64,000 nucleotides of DNA, taken from the NCBI GenBank assembly GCA_030427205.1, contig JAUHXC010000016.1, forward strand, positions 124,001-188,000, in the 5' to 3' direction. The translations under genes were made by a program, and so were the position numbers. The stretch comes from a bacterium. Lineage in GTDB: Bacteria; Myxococcota_A; Bradymonadia; UBA7976; UBA1532. A model generated the notes under the pieces. The model was not told the origin of the DNA. It ran no database searches and worked only from the letters and a program-made list of their open reading frames with translations. Numbering within the stretch: the stretch's first letter is position 1; each line of letters starts with the position of its first letter. This document shows, one piece after another, positions 7,665 through 16,141 of this stretch.

Positions 7665-8972
7665 ATGATGCTGTGGGCGGCGCTCGCGGCGGTCGGCTGC
7701 GACGAGACCCGTGAGTGCGTCTACGAGGGGCAGACGCTGGCGGTCGGGGCGTCGGTCGACGACATCCCCCGCCGGCTGCGCTGCACCTGCACCGCGGCCG
7801 GCATCGCCTGCGAAGACCTGCCCGGCGCCGTCGCGCTGCTGGACGCCGAGCCGCCCGATGCGGCGCCCGCGGCCGACGCCCGATCCGAGCCCGAACCTGA
7901 CGCGGCGCCCGATGCCGCGCCTGTCGTCGACGCCTTGCCGCCCGACGCCGCGCCGCCCCGCTGCCCCGAGCGGCGCATCGGCGACGGCTCCGACTGCTTC
8001 ACCGAAGGGCTCGTCTGCGCCGAGGGCCCGGCGTTCGACTGCTGCGGCCGGCCATTCCCCGCCGAGCGCAACTGCGTCTGCGACGGCGGCCTGTGGACGT
8101 GCACCGATCTGGTCGCCGTGTGCGAGGAGGACCCGGAGATCGGCGAGTGCGGCCGGCGCAGCCGCCTCTGCGAGCGCTGGCTCGCGACGCGCTCGCTGAC
8201 CGATCCCACCGAGCTGTGGAATGGCGACCACGACGCCTGCGACGCGGGGGTGATGAACGCCGACTGGCGCGACGCGGTGCTCGAGCGCATCAATACGCTG
8301 CGCGCGATGGCCGGCCTCGACCCGGTGGATCACAGCCCGAACCTCGACGCGCTCGCTCAGGAATGCGCCCTGGCCATCGTCTTTCACGGCACCGGCGACC
8401 ACCAGCTCGAAGAGTTCGATCAGTGCTACTCGCGCACCGCCGAGGAGGGGGTCGCCAGCAGCCTCATCGCCCAGGCGCCGGGGCTGGTGGCCATCGACCA
8501 GTACATGCTCGACTTCGGCGAGCAGAACTTCGACTCGATGACCCATCGGCTGTATCTGCTCGCGCCGCAGTTGGGCCCCATCGGCATCGGCTCGACCCCG
8601 CTGGCGTCGTGTGTGCAGGTGCACGGCAGCCGCGGCCAGCGCAACGATCCCGAGTGGGTCGCCTGGCCGCCGCCGGGGCCGTTTCCGATCGACGCGGACT
8701 ACACCAACCCCGCCGGGTGGACGGTGCACAGCAACGTCTTGAACCTGGCGTTCGCCGAGGTCGAGGTCACCCTCGACGGCGAGGTGCTGCCCATCGAGCA
8801 GCGCGATCTGGACACCGCCGGCCCCGCGGGCTGGGGCACGGCGTGGCTGCCGGTCGATTGGGCGCTGGAGGCCGGCCGCAGCTATCGGGTGGTCGTCCGA
8901 AACGCGCTGCGCCGCGGCGAGCGCGTCGAGTTCAGCTACACCGTGCAGCCGGTGAGCTGCGCCGAGCCCTGA
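7665..8972 (+). CDS. CAP/SCP-domain lipoprotein
   Basis: Encodes about 435 residues; the start at 7665 (MMLWAALAAVGC) is chosen because it leads straight into a lipobox, although the ribosome site is weak. A Cys-rich segment (about 15-55) precedes a PDA-rich linker, a second Cys-rich domain (CPERRIGDGSDCFTEG, CCGRPFP) and a CAP domain (DAVLERINTLRAMAGLDPVDHS... HRLYLLAPQLGPIGIG) from about 205 to 345. A final beta-rich domain of 90 residues follows. CAP domains are secreted, disulfide-stabilised folds of varied function. Location is inferred as the outer face of a membrane. Confidence 0.75.
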   Translation: MMLWAALAAVGCDETRECVYEGQTLAVGASVDDIPRRLRCTCTAAGIACEDLPGAVALLDAEPPDAAPAADARSEPEPDAAPDAAPVVDALPPDAAPPRCPERRIGDGSDCFTEGLVCAEGPAFDCCGRPFPAERNCVCDGGLWTCTDLVAVCEEDPEIGECGRRSRLCERWLATRSLTDPTELWNGDHDACDAGVMNADWRDAVLERINTLRAMAGLDPVDHSPNLDALAQECALAIVFHGTGDHQLEEFDQCYSRTAEEGVASSLIAQAPGLVAIDQYMLDFGEQNFDSMTHRLYLLAPQLGPIGIGSTPLASCVQVHGSRGQRNDPEWVAWPPPGPFPIDADYTNPAGWTVHSNVLNLAFAEVEVTLDGEVLPIEQRDLDTAGPAGWGTAWLPVDWALEAGRSYRVVVRNALRRGERVEFSYTVQPVSCAEP

Positions 8973-8976
8973 GCGG

Positions 8977-8999
8977 GCCCGCCGCGCTCGCGGGCTTCA
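8977..8999. terminator. Bidirectional terminator candidate between convergent genes
   Basis: GCCCGC, a 7-base loop and GCGGGC lie in the 24-base gap between the convergent genes ending at 8972 and 8997, followed by TTC. The position fits a shared terminator; the T-tract is poor. Confidence 0.45.
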
Positions 9000-10250
9000 C
9001 ATGGGCTCCGGCTCTTTCATGCCGCCGCCGAACGGGATGAGCTGGAACTCGATGGTGATCTCGGGCCGCTCGGGATCGTTGCTGCGCACCTGCAGCGCGC
9101 CATCGTAGATCCGGTTCTCGGGCACGGCCATCATGATCGGCACCCGCACCGGATCGGCGCCCGGCTCGAGGGTCGTCGGGAACGACGGCAGGCTGTCTTC
9201 GACGAAGGAGAACGCCTCGGGCGGCGTGCCGGCGCGCAGGCGGATGAGGTCGATGGTCAGCGGCTGCCCGCCGCAGTTGCCGACGGTCATCTCGACCAGC
9301 CGCTCGTCCTCGCCCTCGTCGAGCTGCACGACGAAGTCCTCGCCCGGATCGACCTGCACGCAGCCGCTGGCGTCGTTGCCGCTCAGCGGGATGCGCAGGT
9401 CGGCTCGGCCCGGGTCGTCGCTGACGATCGACAACACCGCCTCGTCGATGCCCTCGGCGACGGGGGCGTAGGTGATCGTCAGCTCGAAGTCCGCGCCCGG
9501 CGCCAGCCCCGGCTCACCGTCCCCGTCCGGATCGGCGAGGATGTCCTCCACCGCCGCGCCGCCGGCGCTCACGGTGAAGTCCACGTCGCCCTGAAGCTGA
9601 ATGGTCTGGATGGTCAGCGGCGCGGCGCCGACGTTGCTGATCTCGACGATCTGCTCGGCCATGTCGCCCGGCGGCACCCGGCCGAAGACGACCTCTTCCG
9701 GGTCGGCGGCGATCTCGCCGACCGCGTCGACGGCCTCGATGGGCACCTCGATGTCGCCCTCGGGCAGCGTGGTCATGATGGTGACGGTGCCCGCCGGCAT
9801 GAAGCCCTCGGCGGGCGCGCGGTGCTCGAGGATGAAGTCGACGGTGGTGCCCGGCTCGACGAGCAGCGGGTAGTTGCCGACGTCCTGGCCGGCGAACGAG
9901 ATGGCGATGATCGGCCGCCGCTCGCCGACGCGATACAGCAGCTGGAAGTTCTCGCCCGGGTCGATGGCCAGCCCGGTGACCTCGAAGTCGACGTTGCCGG
10001 TATTGGTCATGCGGATCGAGCGCTCGACGACCTGCCCCGGCGTGATGACCGGCACCTGGAAGACCTCGGGTGCCAGGCTCGCGCCGGGCATCGGCGCCGC
10101 GTCGGGTTCGGGCTCGGGCTCGGGGGCCATGTCGAGCGCGCCGCCGTCGGTCTCCATCGCGCTGTCGGCGGTCGGGTTCGTATCGCCGTCGCCATCGTCA
10201 CAGGCGCCGAGCAGGGCCAGGCAGACCAGGGGCAGCAGCCATCGCTTCAT
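8997..10250 (-). CDS. Lipoprotein with ASH/choice-of-anchor-D type repeats
   Basis: Encodes 417 residues from the ATG at 10250, five bases past GGAGG. The signal ends in the lipobox LALLGAC, followed by acidic and EPEPEPDAAP linker sequence. The body (about 65-410) has three or four Ig-like repeats with the ASPM-SPD2-Hydin pattern: VERSIRMTNTGNVDFEVTGL, AEQIVEISNVGAAPLTIQTI, LSIVSDDPGRADLRIPLSG and VEMTVGNCGGQPLTI. Such repeats are extracytoplasmic adhesive or structural modules. No catalytic residues are visible. The gene is convergent with the CAP lipoprotein. Confidence 0.8.
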   Translation of the reverse strand: MKRWLLPLVCLALLGACDDGDGDTNPTADSAMETDGGALDMAPEPEPEPDAAPMPGASLAPEVFQVPVITPGQVVERSIRMTNTGNVDFEVTGLAIDPGENFQLLYRVGERRPIIAISFAGQDVGNYPLLVEPGTTVDFILEHRAPAEGFMPAGTVTIMTTLPEGDIEVPIEAVDAVGEIAADPEEVVFGRVPPGDMAEQIVEISNVGAAPLTIQTIQLQGDVDFTVSAGGAAVEDILADPDGDGEPGLAPGADFELTITYAPVAEGIDEAVLSIVSDDPGRADLRIPLSGNDASGCVQVDPGEDFVVQLDEGEDERLVEMTVGNCGGQPLTIDLIRLRAGTPPEAFSFVEDSLPSFPTTLEPGADPVRVPIMMAVPENRIYDGALQVRSNDPERPEITIEFQLIPFGGGMKEPEPM

Positions 10251-10338
10251 CAAATCCTCCGGGTGGGCTCTCGTCGTGAGGCCCTTCGATACCCGACTTG
10301 CCCCGACGATTGCCAGCCGGCGGATGCGCGCGCCGCCG

Positions 10339-11199
10339 TCAGTCGTGCTCGTGGGCGACCACGGTCCCGTCGGCGTCGGTCGCCGGCCCGTGGGTGTGCA
10401 CCGGCCAGTGGCGCCGCCAGACCTTCTCGATGGCGTGGCCGTCGGGGCCGGCGTCTTCGAGCAGCGTGGTCAACGTGGGCCGGCGGATCGCCTCCGGCTG
10501 CCCCGGATGCCACTCGAAGTGGAAGACCTCGTGCCGCCCCCACTGCAGGCCCCAGGTGAGGCCCAGCCGCTCGGCGATGGCGCCGACCCGCTTCCACTGC
10601 TTCGCGTCGGCGGCGTAGTGCTTCAGCGCGTCGCGCATGTTCTTGCGGTGGCCCAGGTTGACGTCGAACGCCATGCCGAAGGCGTGCCAGCTCGCCCGGC
10701 CTTTGCGCGCCTTCTTCGAGTGGCGATCGAACGCCCGGTAGCCGCTGATGAACTTCAGCTCGATGCCCTCGGCCGCCGCGGCGGCGTGCAGATCCCGCGC
10801 CATGCGCCGGACCTCGGGGTGAAGCCGGGCCAGGTGGCGGGCGCCGCCGACGGTCGTCGCGGGTCGGGCCGGCGCCGAGGCGCCGATCGCCGCCGGCGTG
10901 GCCGCGACCCGGCCGCGGCTGGCCCGGGCCCTGGACTGCGCCCGGGTCACGGCCTTGGTCTTGGTCTTGGTCTTGGTCTTGGTCTTGGTCTTGGTCTTGT
11001 GCCGCACCGTCACTTCGACGGCGACCCGCGCGTCGGCCGGCGGCGGGTCGTCGGCCGCGACGTGCCCGGGCGGCGGCGCGGTCTGTCTCTCGGCGGGGGC
11101 GGCGAGGGTATCGCCGGCGGGCAGGGCACCGCAGGCGGAGAGCAGCGGGGCGATGAGCATGGAGGTCAGCAGCGAGCGGCCGGTGATGGGGGTCGTCAT
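10339..11199 (-). CDS. M15-type D,D-peptidase lipoprotein with Lys-Thr repeat
   Basis: Encodes 286 residues from the ATG at 11199 (CCGGAG upstream). The signal ends in the lipobox APLLSAC. A Pro/Ala-rich linker contains seven to eight consecutive Lys-Thr pairs (about residues 68-84) and then a basic stretch. The C-terminal domain (about 125-265) is an M15/VanY-like carboxypeptidase: FISGYRAFDRH, the zinc-binding SWHAFGMAFDVN (His and Asp) and the second His in GRHEVFHFEWHPG. These enzymes trim peptidoglycan stem peptides. The basic KT linker could bind wall polymers or DNA; that is inference. The repeat is encoded by a slippage-prone hexamer. Confidence 0.82.
   Translation of the reverse strand: MTTPITGRSLLTSMLIAPLLSACGALPAGDTLAAPAERQTAPPPGHVAADDPPPADARVAVEVTVRHKTKTKTKTKTKTKTKAVTRAQSRARASRGRVAATPAAIGASAPARPATTVGGARHLARLHPEVRRMARDLHAAAAAEGIELKFISGYRAFDRHSKKARKGRASWHAFGMAFDVNLGHRKNMRDALKHYAADAKQWKRVGAIAERLGLTWGLQWGRHEVFHFEWHPGQPEAIRRPTLTTLLEDAGPDGHAIEKVWRRHWPVHTHGPATDADGTVVAHEHD
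10954..10995. repeat. Hexanucleotide microsatellite (CTTGGT)7
   Basis: Seven perfect copies of CTTGGT, plus partial copies on both sides, lie in frame in the M15 lipoprotein gene and encode its Lys-Thr run. Loss or gain of units would keep the frame, so the linker length can vary without breaking the gene. Confidence 0.9.
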
Positions 11200-11272
11200 G
11201 GAAATGCTCCGGTTCGGTTGCCGGGGCGCGACGGCGGCGCATCCGGCGTGTTCACGTCGGGTTCTACCGCTA

Positions 11273-11291
11273 TTGAACCACATGTATTCAA
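11273..11291. promoter_or_regulatory. Imperfect palindrome between divergent genes
   Basis: TTGAACCACATGTATTCAA has TTGAA/TTCAA arms around ACATGT in the 187-base gap between the M15 peptidase and GH13 genes. It is the most AT-rich part of the gap and may be an operator or part of a promoter. No convincing paired -35/-10 boxes were found. Confidence 0.33.
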
Positions 11292-11386
11292 GTGTCGTAC
11301 AACCAGGGGCTCTCCGGTCCGTCACTCAACAGTGGTATACGCCCGGCGCAGTGCCTATCCTGGCCACCGCTCCGATGGAGGCCCCG

Positions 11387-14300
11387 ATGCTCGACGCCAT
11401 CTTCGATCTGACCCCCGCCGCCCTGCGCGGCTGGTTCCCGACCGGGTTGCCGCTCAGCGCCGCCGCCGCTGCCCGGGTCGGCTTCGCCGTCGACCCGGCC
11501 ACCGCGCCGCTCGATCGCCTGCGCGCGCTCGCCGATCGGGCCCGGCAGGCGGGCCTCGCCGCCGACGACGCCGATCTGATCGCCGCCGCGGTGCTGCACT
11601 CGGTGCTGCGCTGCCTCGTCGGGCGCGCGTTCGCCGAGCACGGCTTCGCAGCCCTCGCCGAGAAGAGCCACCCCGCGGTCGATGCCTTCGCGACCCTGTA
11701 CCCGCCCGCCGCCGGCGCGCCCAATGACGCGCGGGCGCTGGTCGAGGCTGCGCTGCTCACGCTGGCCGAAGACAACCCCGCCATGAAGGGGCTCGGCTGG
11801 CTGTTCGAGCGCGGCGAAGACGCTGATCTCGCCGCGGCCGCAGGCGTATTCGAGTCCGCGGTCGACGCGCTGGGCGCCGACGTGGACGGCGAGCCGTTGA
11901 TGGCCGCCCTGCGCCGCCCGCTCGAGGCGGGGGCCGACCTCAGCGCCCAGCTCGAGTTCGTGCTGACCCGTTGGCGCACCCTCCTGCCGACGGCCGTGGT
12001 CGAGCAGCTGCTGCGGACCCGCGATCTGATGGCCGAGGCCCACCGCCCGCGCTTCGAAGGCCCCGGGCCGGCCGCGCCGATCAGCTTCGCGGCGCCCGAC
12101 GAAGAGGTCGAGGCCTTCACCCCCGATCGCGACTGGATGACGACCGTCGTGCTGATCGCCAAGCTGACCCACGTCTGGCTGCATCAGCTCGGCGAGACCT
12201 ACGGCGAAGCGATCACCCGCATCGACCAGATCCCCGACGCCGAGCTCGATCGCTTCGCCGAGTGGGGCATCACCGGCCTGTGGCTCATCGGCCTGTGGCA
12301 GCGCTCGCCCGCGTCGGCGACCATCAAGCGGCGCATGGGCAACCCCGAGGCCATCGCCTCGGCCTATTCGCTGCACGACTATGTCATCGCCGACGACCTC
12401 GGCGGGCAGAAGGCCTACGACGACCTGCGCGCCCGCTGCGCGGCCCGCGGCATCCGGCTCGCGGCCGACATGGTGCCCAATCACGTCGGCGTCGACGGCC
12501 GCTGGGTCATCGAGCACCCCGAGCGGTTCCTGCAGCTCGATCGGCCGCCGTACCCCAACTATCGCTTCAGCGGGCCCGACCTCAGCACCCACCCCGACGT
12601 CGGCGTCTACCTCGAAGACGGCTACTGGGATCACAGCGACGCGGCGGTGGTCTTCAAGCGCCTCGACCGCCGCACGGGCGCGGCGCGCTACCTCTACCAC
12701 GGCAACGACGGCACCCAGATGCCGTGGAACGACACGGCCCAGATCGACTACCTCGACCCCGACGCCCGCGAGGCGGTCATCCAGATGATCCTCGAGGTGG
12801 CGCGGCGGTTCGACATCATCCGCTTCGACGCCGCGATGACGCTGGCCCGGCGCCACATCCGCCGCCTGTGGCACCCGGCCCCGGGCGACGGCGGCGCGGT
12901 GCCGAGCCGCAGCGAGCACGGGGCCTCGCCCGCCGAGTTCGAGGCGCGCATGCCCGCCGAGTTCTGGCGCGAGGTCGTCGACCGGGTGCAGGCCGAGGTG
13001 CCCGATACGCTGCTGCTCGCCGAGGCCTTCTGGCTCATGGAGGGCTACTTCGTGCGTACGCTGGGCATGCACCGGGTCTACAACAGCGCCTTCATGCACA
13101 TGCTCAAGGACGAAGACAACGCCGGCTATCGCCAGACCATCGCCAATACGCTGGCGTTCAGCCCGGCGGTGCTGCAGCGCTTCGTCAACTTCATGAACAA
13201 CCCCGACGAAGAGACGGCCGTCGCGCAGTTCGGCAAGGGCGACAAGTACTTCGGGGTCGCGACGCTGCTGGTGACCCTGCCCGGGCTGCCGATGATCGGC
13301 CACGGACAGGTCGAGGGCTTCGCCGAGAAGTACGGCATGGAGTACCAGCGGGCCTACAAGGACGAGGCGGTCGACGCCGGCCTCGTCGAGCGGCACGCCC
13401 GCCAGATCTTCCCGCTGGTGCACAAGCGCTACCTCTTCAGCGAGGCCGATCACTTCGCGCTCTACGATGTGCTGACCGACGCCGGCGCGGTGGACGAGAA
13501 CGTCTTCGCCTACAGCAACCGGGCAGGCGCCGAGCGGGCGATCGTGGTCTACAACAACAGCTACGGGCGCACCGCCGGCCGGTTCTCGGTGTCGTCGCCG
13601 ATCAACATCGCCGAGGGCGGAGAGACCGAGCTGGTCACCCGCACGCTGAGCGAGGCGCTCGATCTGGCGACCGACGCGACGCTGTACAGCTTCCGGGATC
13701 ATGTCTCGGGGCAGCACTTCCTGCGGACGGGGGCCGAGTTCGCCGCCGATGGGCTCGCGGTGACGCTGGAGGGCTATCAGACCCGGGTCTTCCTCGACTT
13801 CCGGGCGCTGGAAGACGATCCGGCGTGGCGTACGCTCGCCGCCGAGCTGGCCGGGCAGGGGGTGCCCGATCTGGACGAGGCCCGGCGGGGGATCGTGCTG
13901 CGGCCGGTGCTGGATGCCTTCGCCGATCTGCTGGCGACGCTCGTCGCGGTGTCCGATGCCATCGCGGATGACTCCGATGCCATGCCTGATGCCATCGCGG
14001 GTGACTCAGATGCCATCTCGAGTGATGCGGGTGTCATCTCGGATGCCATCGCGGATGACGCCGGTGCCAAGGTCGATGACACCGCCGGCACGTTCGAAGC
14101 GCTGGCGGCGGCCCACGGCCTGCTGGCCGAGACATCGCCCGCATTCGGCGAGCCGGCGGGCATCACGCCCGAGCTCGCCGTCTCGCTGCGTCTCGCGGGG
14201 CTGCTCGCTCGGCTGACGCCGCGGGGCCGGGCCGACGTAAGGCTGCGGGCCATCGAGCGGCTCGGCGCCGAAACCGTCGGCCTGGCCGAGGCGCTCGCCG

Positions 14301-14611
14301 AGGGCGCGCCGCTCGTGGACGCGGCCGATATCCCGGCCGCCTGGGCGTCACGGGTCGCCGGTCCGGCCGCCCGCGCCTGGTTGGACGTGCACGCCCACGA
14401 GGGCGTGCGCTGGTACCGCGACGAGCGGATGCAGGCGCTCGTCGAGGCCCATCTGGCGGGCGCTGACCTCGAAGATGCGGCGCGCGACGCCGCGAAGCAG
14501 GCCCTCGTGGCGCACCTCGACGCCGCCGCCTGGCGCTACGATGCCCTGCTCGGCGACGCGCAGGCGCCCGCGTCGAACCCGGCGGCGGATCCGGGGCCGG
14601 ATCTCGACTGA
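11387..14611 (+). CDS. Large GH13 (alpha-amylase family) enzyme with a repeat insertion
   Basis: Encodes 1074 residues from the ATG at 11387, which follows GGAGG. The first 240 residues are helical and unassigned. The GH13 barrel carries ADMVPNHVG (region I, about 360), IIRFDAAMTLARRH (region II, nucleophile Asp near 480), LLAEAFW (region III, acid/base Glu near 545) and FMNNPDE (region IV, near 604, with NPD where NHD is usual). A beta-rich domain follows to about 800. Residues 857-895 are a low-complexity run of D-A-I-x-D-D-S heptads from a DNA repeat, then a helical tail of 180 residues. No signal peptide is seen, so a cytoplasmic alpha-glucan enzyme is likely; malQ is nearby. Exact activity is not predicted. 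Confidence 0.85.
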   Translation: MLDAIFDLTPAALRGWFPTGLPLSAAAAARVGFAVDPATAPLDRLRALADRARQAGLAADDADLIAAAVLHSVLRCLVGRAFAEHGFAALAEKSHPAVDAFATLYPPAAGAPNDARALVEAALLTLAEDNPAMKGLGWLFERGEDADLAAAAGVFESAVDALGADVDGEPLMAALRRPLEAGADLSAQLEFVLTRWRTLLPTAVVEQLLRTRDLMAEAHRPRFEGPGPAAPISFAAPDEEVEAFTPDRDWMTTVVLIAKLTHVWLHQLGETYGEAITRIDQIPDAELDRFAEWGITGLWLIGLWQRSPASATIKRRMGNPEAIASAYSLHDYVIADDLGGQKAYDDLRARCAARGIRLAADMVPNHVGVDGRWVIEHPERFLQLDRPPYPNYRFSGPDLSTHPDVGVYLEDGYWDHSDAAVVFKRLDRRTGAARYLYHGNDGTQMPWNDTAQIDYLDPDAREAVIQMILEVARRFDIIRFDAAMTLARRHIRRLWHPAPGDGGAVPSRSEHGASPAEFEARMPAEFWREVVDRVQAEVPDTLLLAEAFWLMEGYFVRTLGMHRVYNSAFMHMLKDEDNAGYRQTIANTLAFSPAVLQRFVNFMNNPDEETAVAQFGKGDKYFGVATLLVTLPGLPMIGHGQVEGFAEKYGMEYQRAYKDEAVDAGLVERHARQIFPLVHKRYLFSEADHFALYDVLTDAGAVDENVFAYSNRAGAERAIVVYNNSYGRTAGRFSVSSPINIAEGGETELVTRTLSEALDLATDATLYSFRDHVSGQHFLRTGAEFAADGLAVTLEGYQTRVFLDFRALEDDPAWRTLAAELAGQGVPDLDEARRGIVLRPVLDAFADLLATLVAVSDAIADDSDAMPDAIAGDSDAISSDAGVISDAIADDAGAKVDDTAGTFEALAAAHGLLAETSPAFGEPAGITPELAVSLRLAGLLARLTPRGRADVRLRAIERLGAETVGLAEALAEGAPLVDAADIPAAWASRVAGPAARAWLDVHAHEGVRWYRDERMQALVEAHLAGADLEDAARDAAKQALVAHLDAAAWRYDALLGDAQAPASNPAADPGPDLD
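13955..14070 (+). repeat. In-frame 21/12-bp repeat, GATGCCATCnnnGATGACTCn type
   Basis: Seven units start at 13955, 13976, 13988, 14009, 14030, 14042 and 14063, with spacings 21, 12, 21, 21, 12 and 21. Each begins GATGCCAT or GGTGTCAT/GGTGCCAA. They encode DAIADDS-type heptads and four-residue short forms in the GH13 protein. The same unit, read in coding sense, occurs in the helicase gene at 58363-58500. Confidence 0.85.
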
Positions 14612-14696
14612 GCGGTTGAACAGTTCACCCGACCGCCGCTGAACCGATCTCGCAGATCCCGAGGCGACGTCGCGCTTTGCGCCGACTCGACGCGGG

Positions 14697-14720
14697 CGGC
14701 CGGCTGGCACGGCCGTTGCT
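14697..14720 (+). promoter_or_regulatory. Consensus -24/-12 (sigma-54) sequence overlapping a hairpin
   Basis: CTGGCACG-GCCG-TTGCT at 14704-14720 matches the sigma-54 consensus fully. It lies past the GH13 gene and points into the 3' end of the minus-strand OmpA-like gene, so it would make antisense RNA. The same bases form a hairpin (CGGCCG, 7-base loop, CGGCCG; 14697-14715) that could end transcripts from either side. Which role is real cannot be told from sequence. Confidence 0.4.
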
Positions 14721-16030
14721 CAGTCAGACGCGCGCTCGGGATGGAACTTCCCCTCCGCCCCGGGTGACACCTCCTCCGCGTCCTGTGGGCCGACGTTCGC
14801 GTTGACTTCCCCTTGCTCCCGGGGCGCGGAGGTTTCCCCCAACTGCCAGCCTTCGATGTGCAGCTCGTAGCGCGGCGGGCCCTCGGCGCCGCGGCCGGGC
14901 GGCGGCCGGCTGACGTCGTGGCCCCGGGCCGCGATGCGGTCTTCGGCGATCCCACGGTGGAGCAGATACTTGCGCATGGCGGCAGCGCGGCGGCAGACGT
15001 GGCACGCGGCCCGATCGCCGGCGTGCGGATCGCGATAGTCGTGGGCCTCGATCCGCACGCGCGCGATCTGCGGCGCGTCTCGCAGCAGCGCGACGAGCCG
15101 ATCGAGCGCCGGCCAGGCCTTGGGCGGGATTTCACTGCTCTTGGGTGAGCGCGGCACCGGGGGCAGCCAGATCCGGGCGCCGTGGCGGGCGATGCAGGCG
15201 GCGGGCGGACGCTGGCCCTCGGTCGTGCCGTCCGGGCAGGTATGACCGGGCACCGCGGGCGGACCGACCGGCGGCGGCGGGTGCAGGGCCGGCTTGTCGG
15301 GCGCGGGCCACGTCACCCGCGCCGGGCCCGCGCCGAGCGGCGCGCCCACCGCGCGGGTCAGGCAGCGCAGCGGCCCGGGGCGATCGAGCACGACGGTCGC
15401 CAACCGGCCCGCCTCGTCGAGCAGCAGCGTGATGCCCAGCGGCCCGGCGCGGTCGCGGAGGCACGGCGCCCAGCGGCGGCTCAGCGCGGCCAGGGCGGCG
15501 CGGTCGACGGCCGGCGCGCGCTGCAGCACATGCCACTCGAAGCGGTCGTTGAGCCGGTTCTGCGTCGGGTCGCGCGGATCGAAGACCGGGCGAGTCTCGC
15601 CGTAGCCCTGGGTCTCGATCCGCGCGCCGTCGACCCCCGCCTGCACGAGCAGATCGCGCAAGGCCTCGGCCCGCCGGCAGGTCACGCAGCGGCCGAAGGC
15701 GTTGCGCCCCGTCTGATCCGACTCATGGGCCTCGATGCGGATCCGCGTGATCGCCGGGTGCGCCATCAGCAGCGCAGCGACCCGCTTCATCTCGACCTGC
15801 ACGGCCGCCGGCACCGCGGCGCGGCCCCAGGTCCAGTCGAGCCGCGGGGTGTAGATCCGATCGTCGACGAGGCACGGCGCCGCGGGCCGATGGGCCTCAT
15901 GCACGTTCGGCGGGCAGAGATCCGCGGGCTCGGCGGCCTCGGCGGGCTCGGCCCGCAGCCCCGCGACGACGGTCAGCGCGACGAGCAGCGCCAGAGGCAT
16001 CGGGCGGTACGCTGAGGGTGAGCGGCGCAT
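14720..16030 (-). CDS. Exported protein with two OmpA-like domains
   Basis: Encodes 436 residues with an N-terminal signal (MPLALLVALTVVAGLRAEPAEA after ten residues). Two OmpA-C-like domains lie at about 60-190 and 290-410: each has IRIEAH (ITRIRIEAHESDQTG; IARVRIEAHDYRDPH), a CRRAEALR/CRRAAAMRKYL helix with paired cysteines, and a second conserved block (GARIETQGYGETRP; EDRIAARGHDVSRP). OmpA-C domains bind peptidoglycan; here the first Cys pair (CVTC, CHVC) is unusual. No barrel domain is present, so it is probably periplasmic. Ribosome site is weak. It is divergent from the FG-GAP lipoprotein gene. Confidence 0.78.
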   Translation of the reverse strand: MRRSPSAYRPMPLALLVALTVVAGLRAEPAEAAEPADLCPPNVHEAHRPAAPCLVDDRIYTPRLDWTWGRAAVPAAVQVEMKRVAALLMAHPAITRIRIEAHESDQTGRNAFGRCVTCRRAEALRDLLVQAGVDGARIETQGYGETRPVFDPRDPTQNRLNDRFEWHVLQRAPAVDRAALAALSRRWAPCLRDRAGPLGITLLLDEAGRLATVVLDRPGPLRCLTRAVGAPLGAGPARVTWPAPDKPALHPPPPVGPPAVPGHTCPDGTTEGQRPPAACIARHGARIWLPPVPRSPKSSEIPPKAWPALDRLVALLRDAPQIARVRIEAHDYRDPHAGDRAACHVCRRAAAMRKYLLHRGIAEDRIAARGHDVSRPPPGRGAEGPPRYELHIEGWQLGETSAPREQGEVNANVGPQDAEEVSPGAEGKFHPERASD

Positions 16031-16141
16031 GGCTCATCATGGCGTCTGTCGGCGGTGCATCGCCAGCCCTTGCCCGGCCCCGGCCCCTCGCGGTACCCCT
16101 TGCCCGGCGCGGCATCCCGCGACCGCCGCCTGGAGGAGCCC

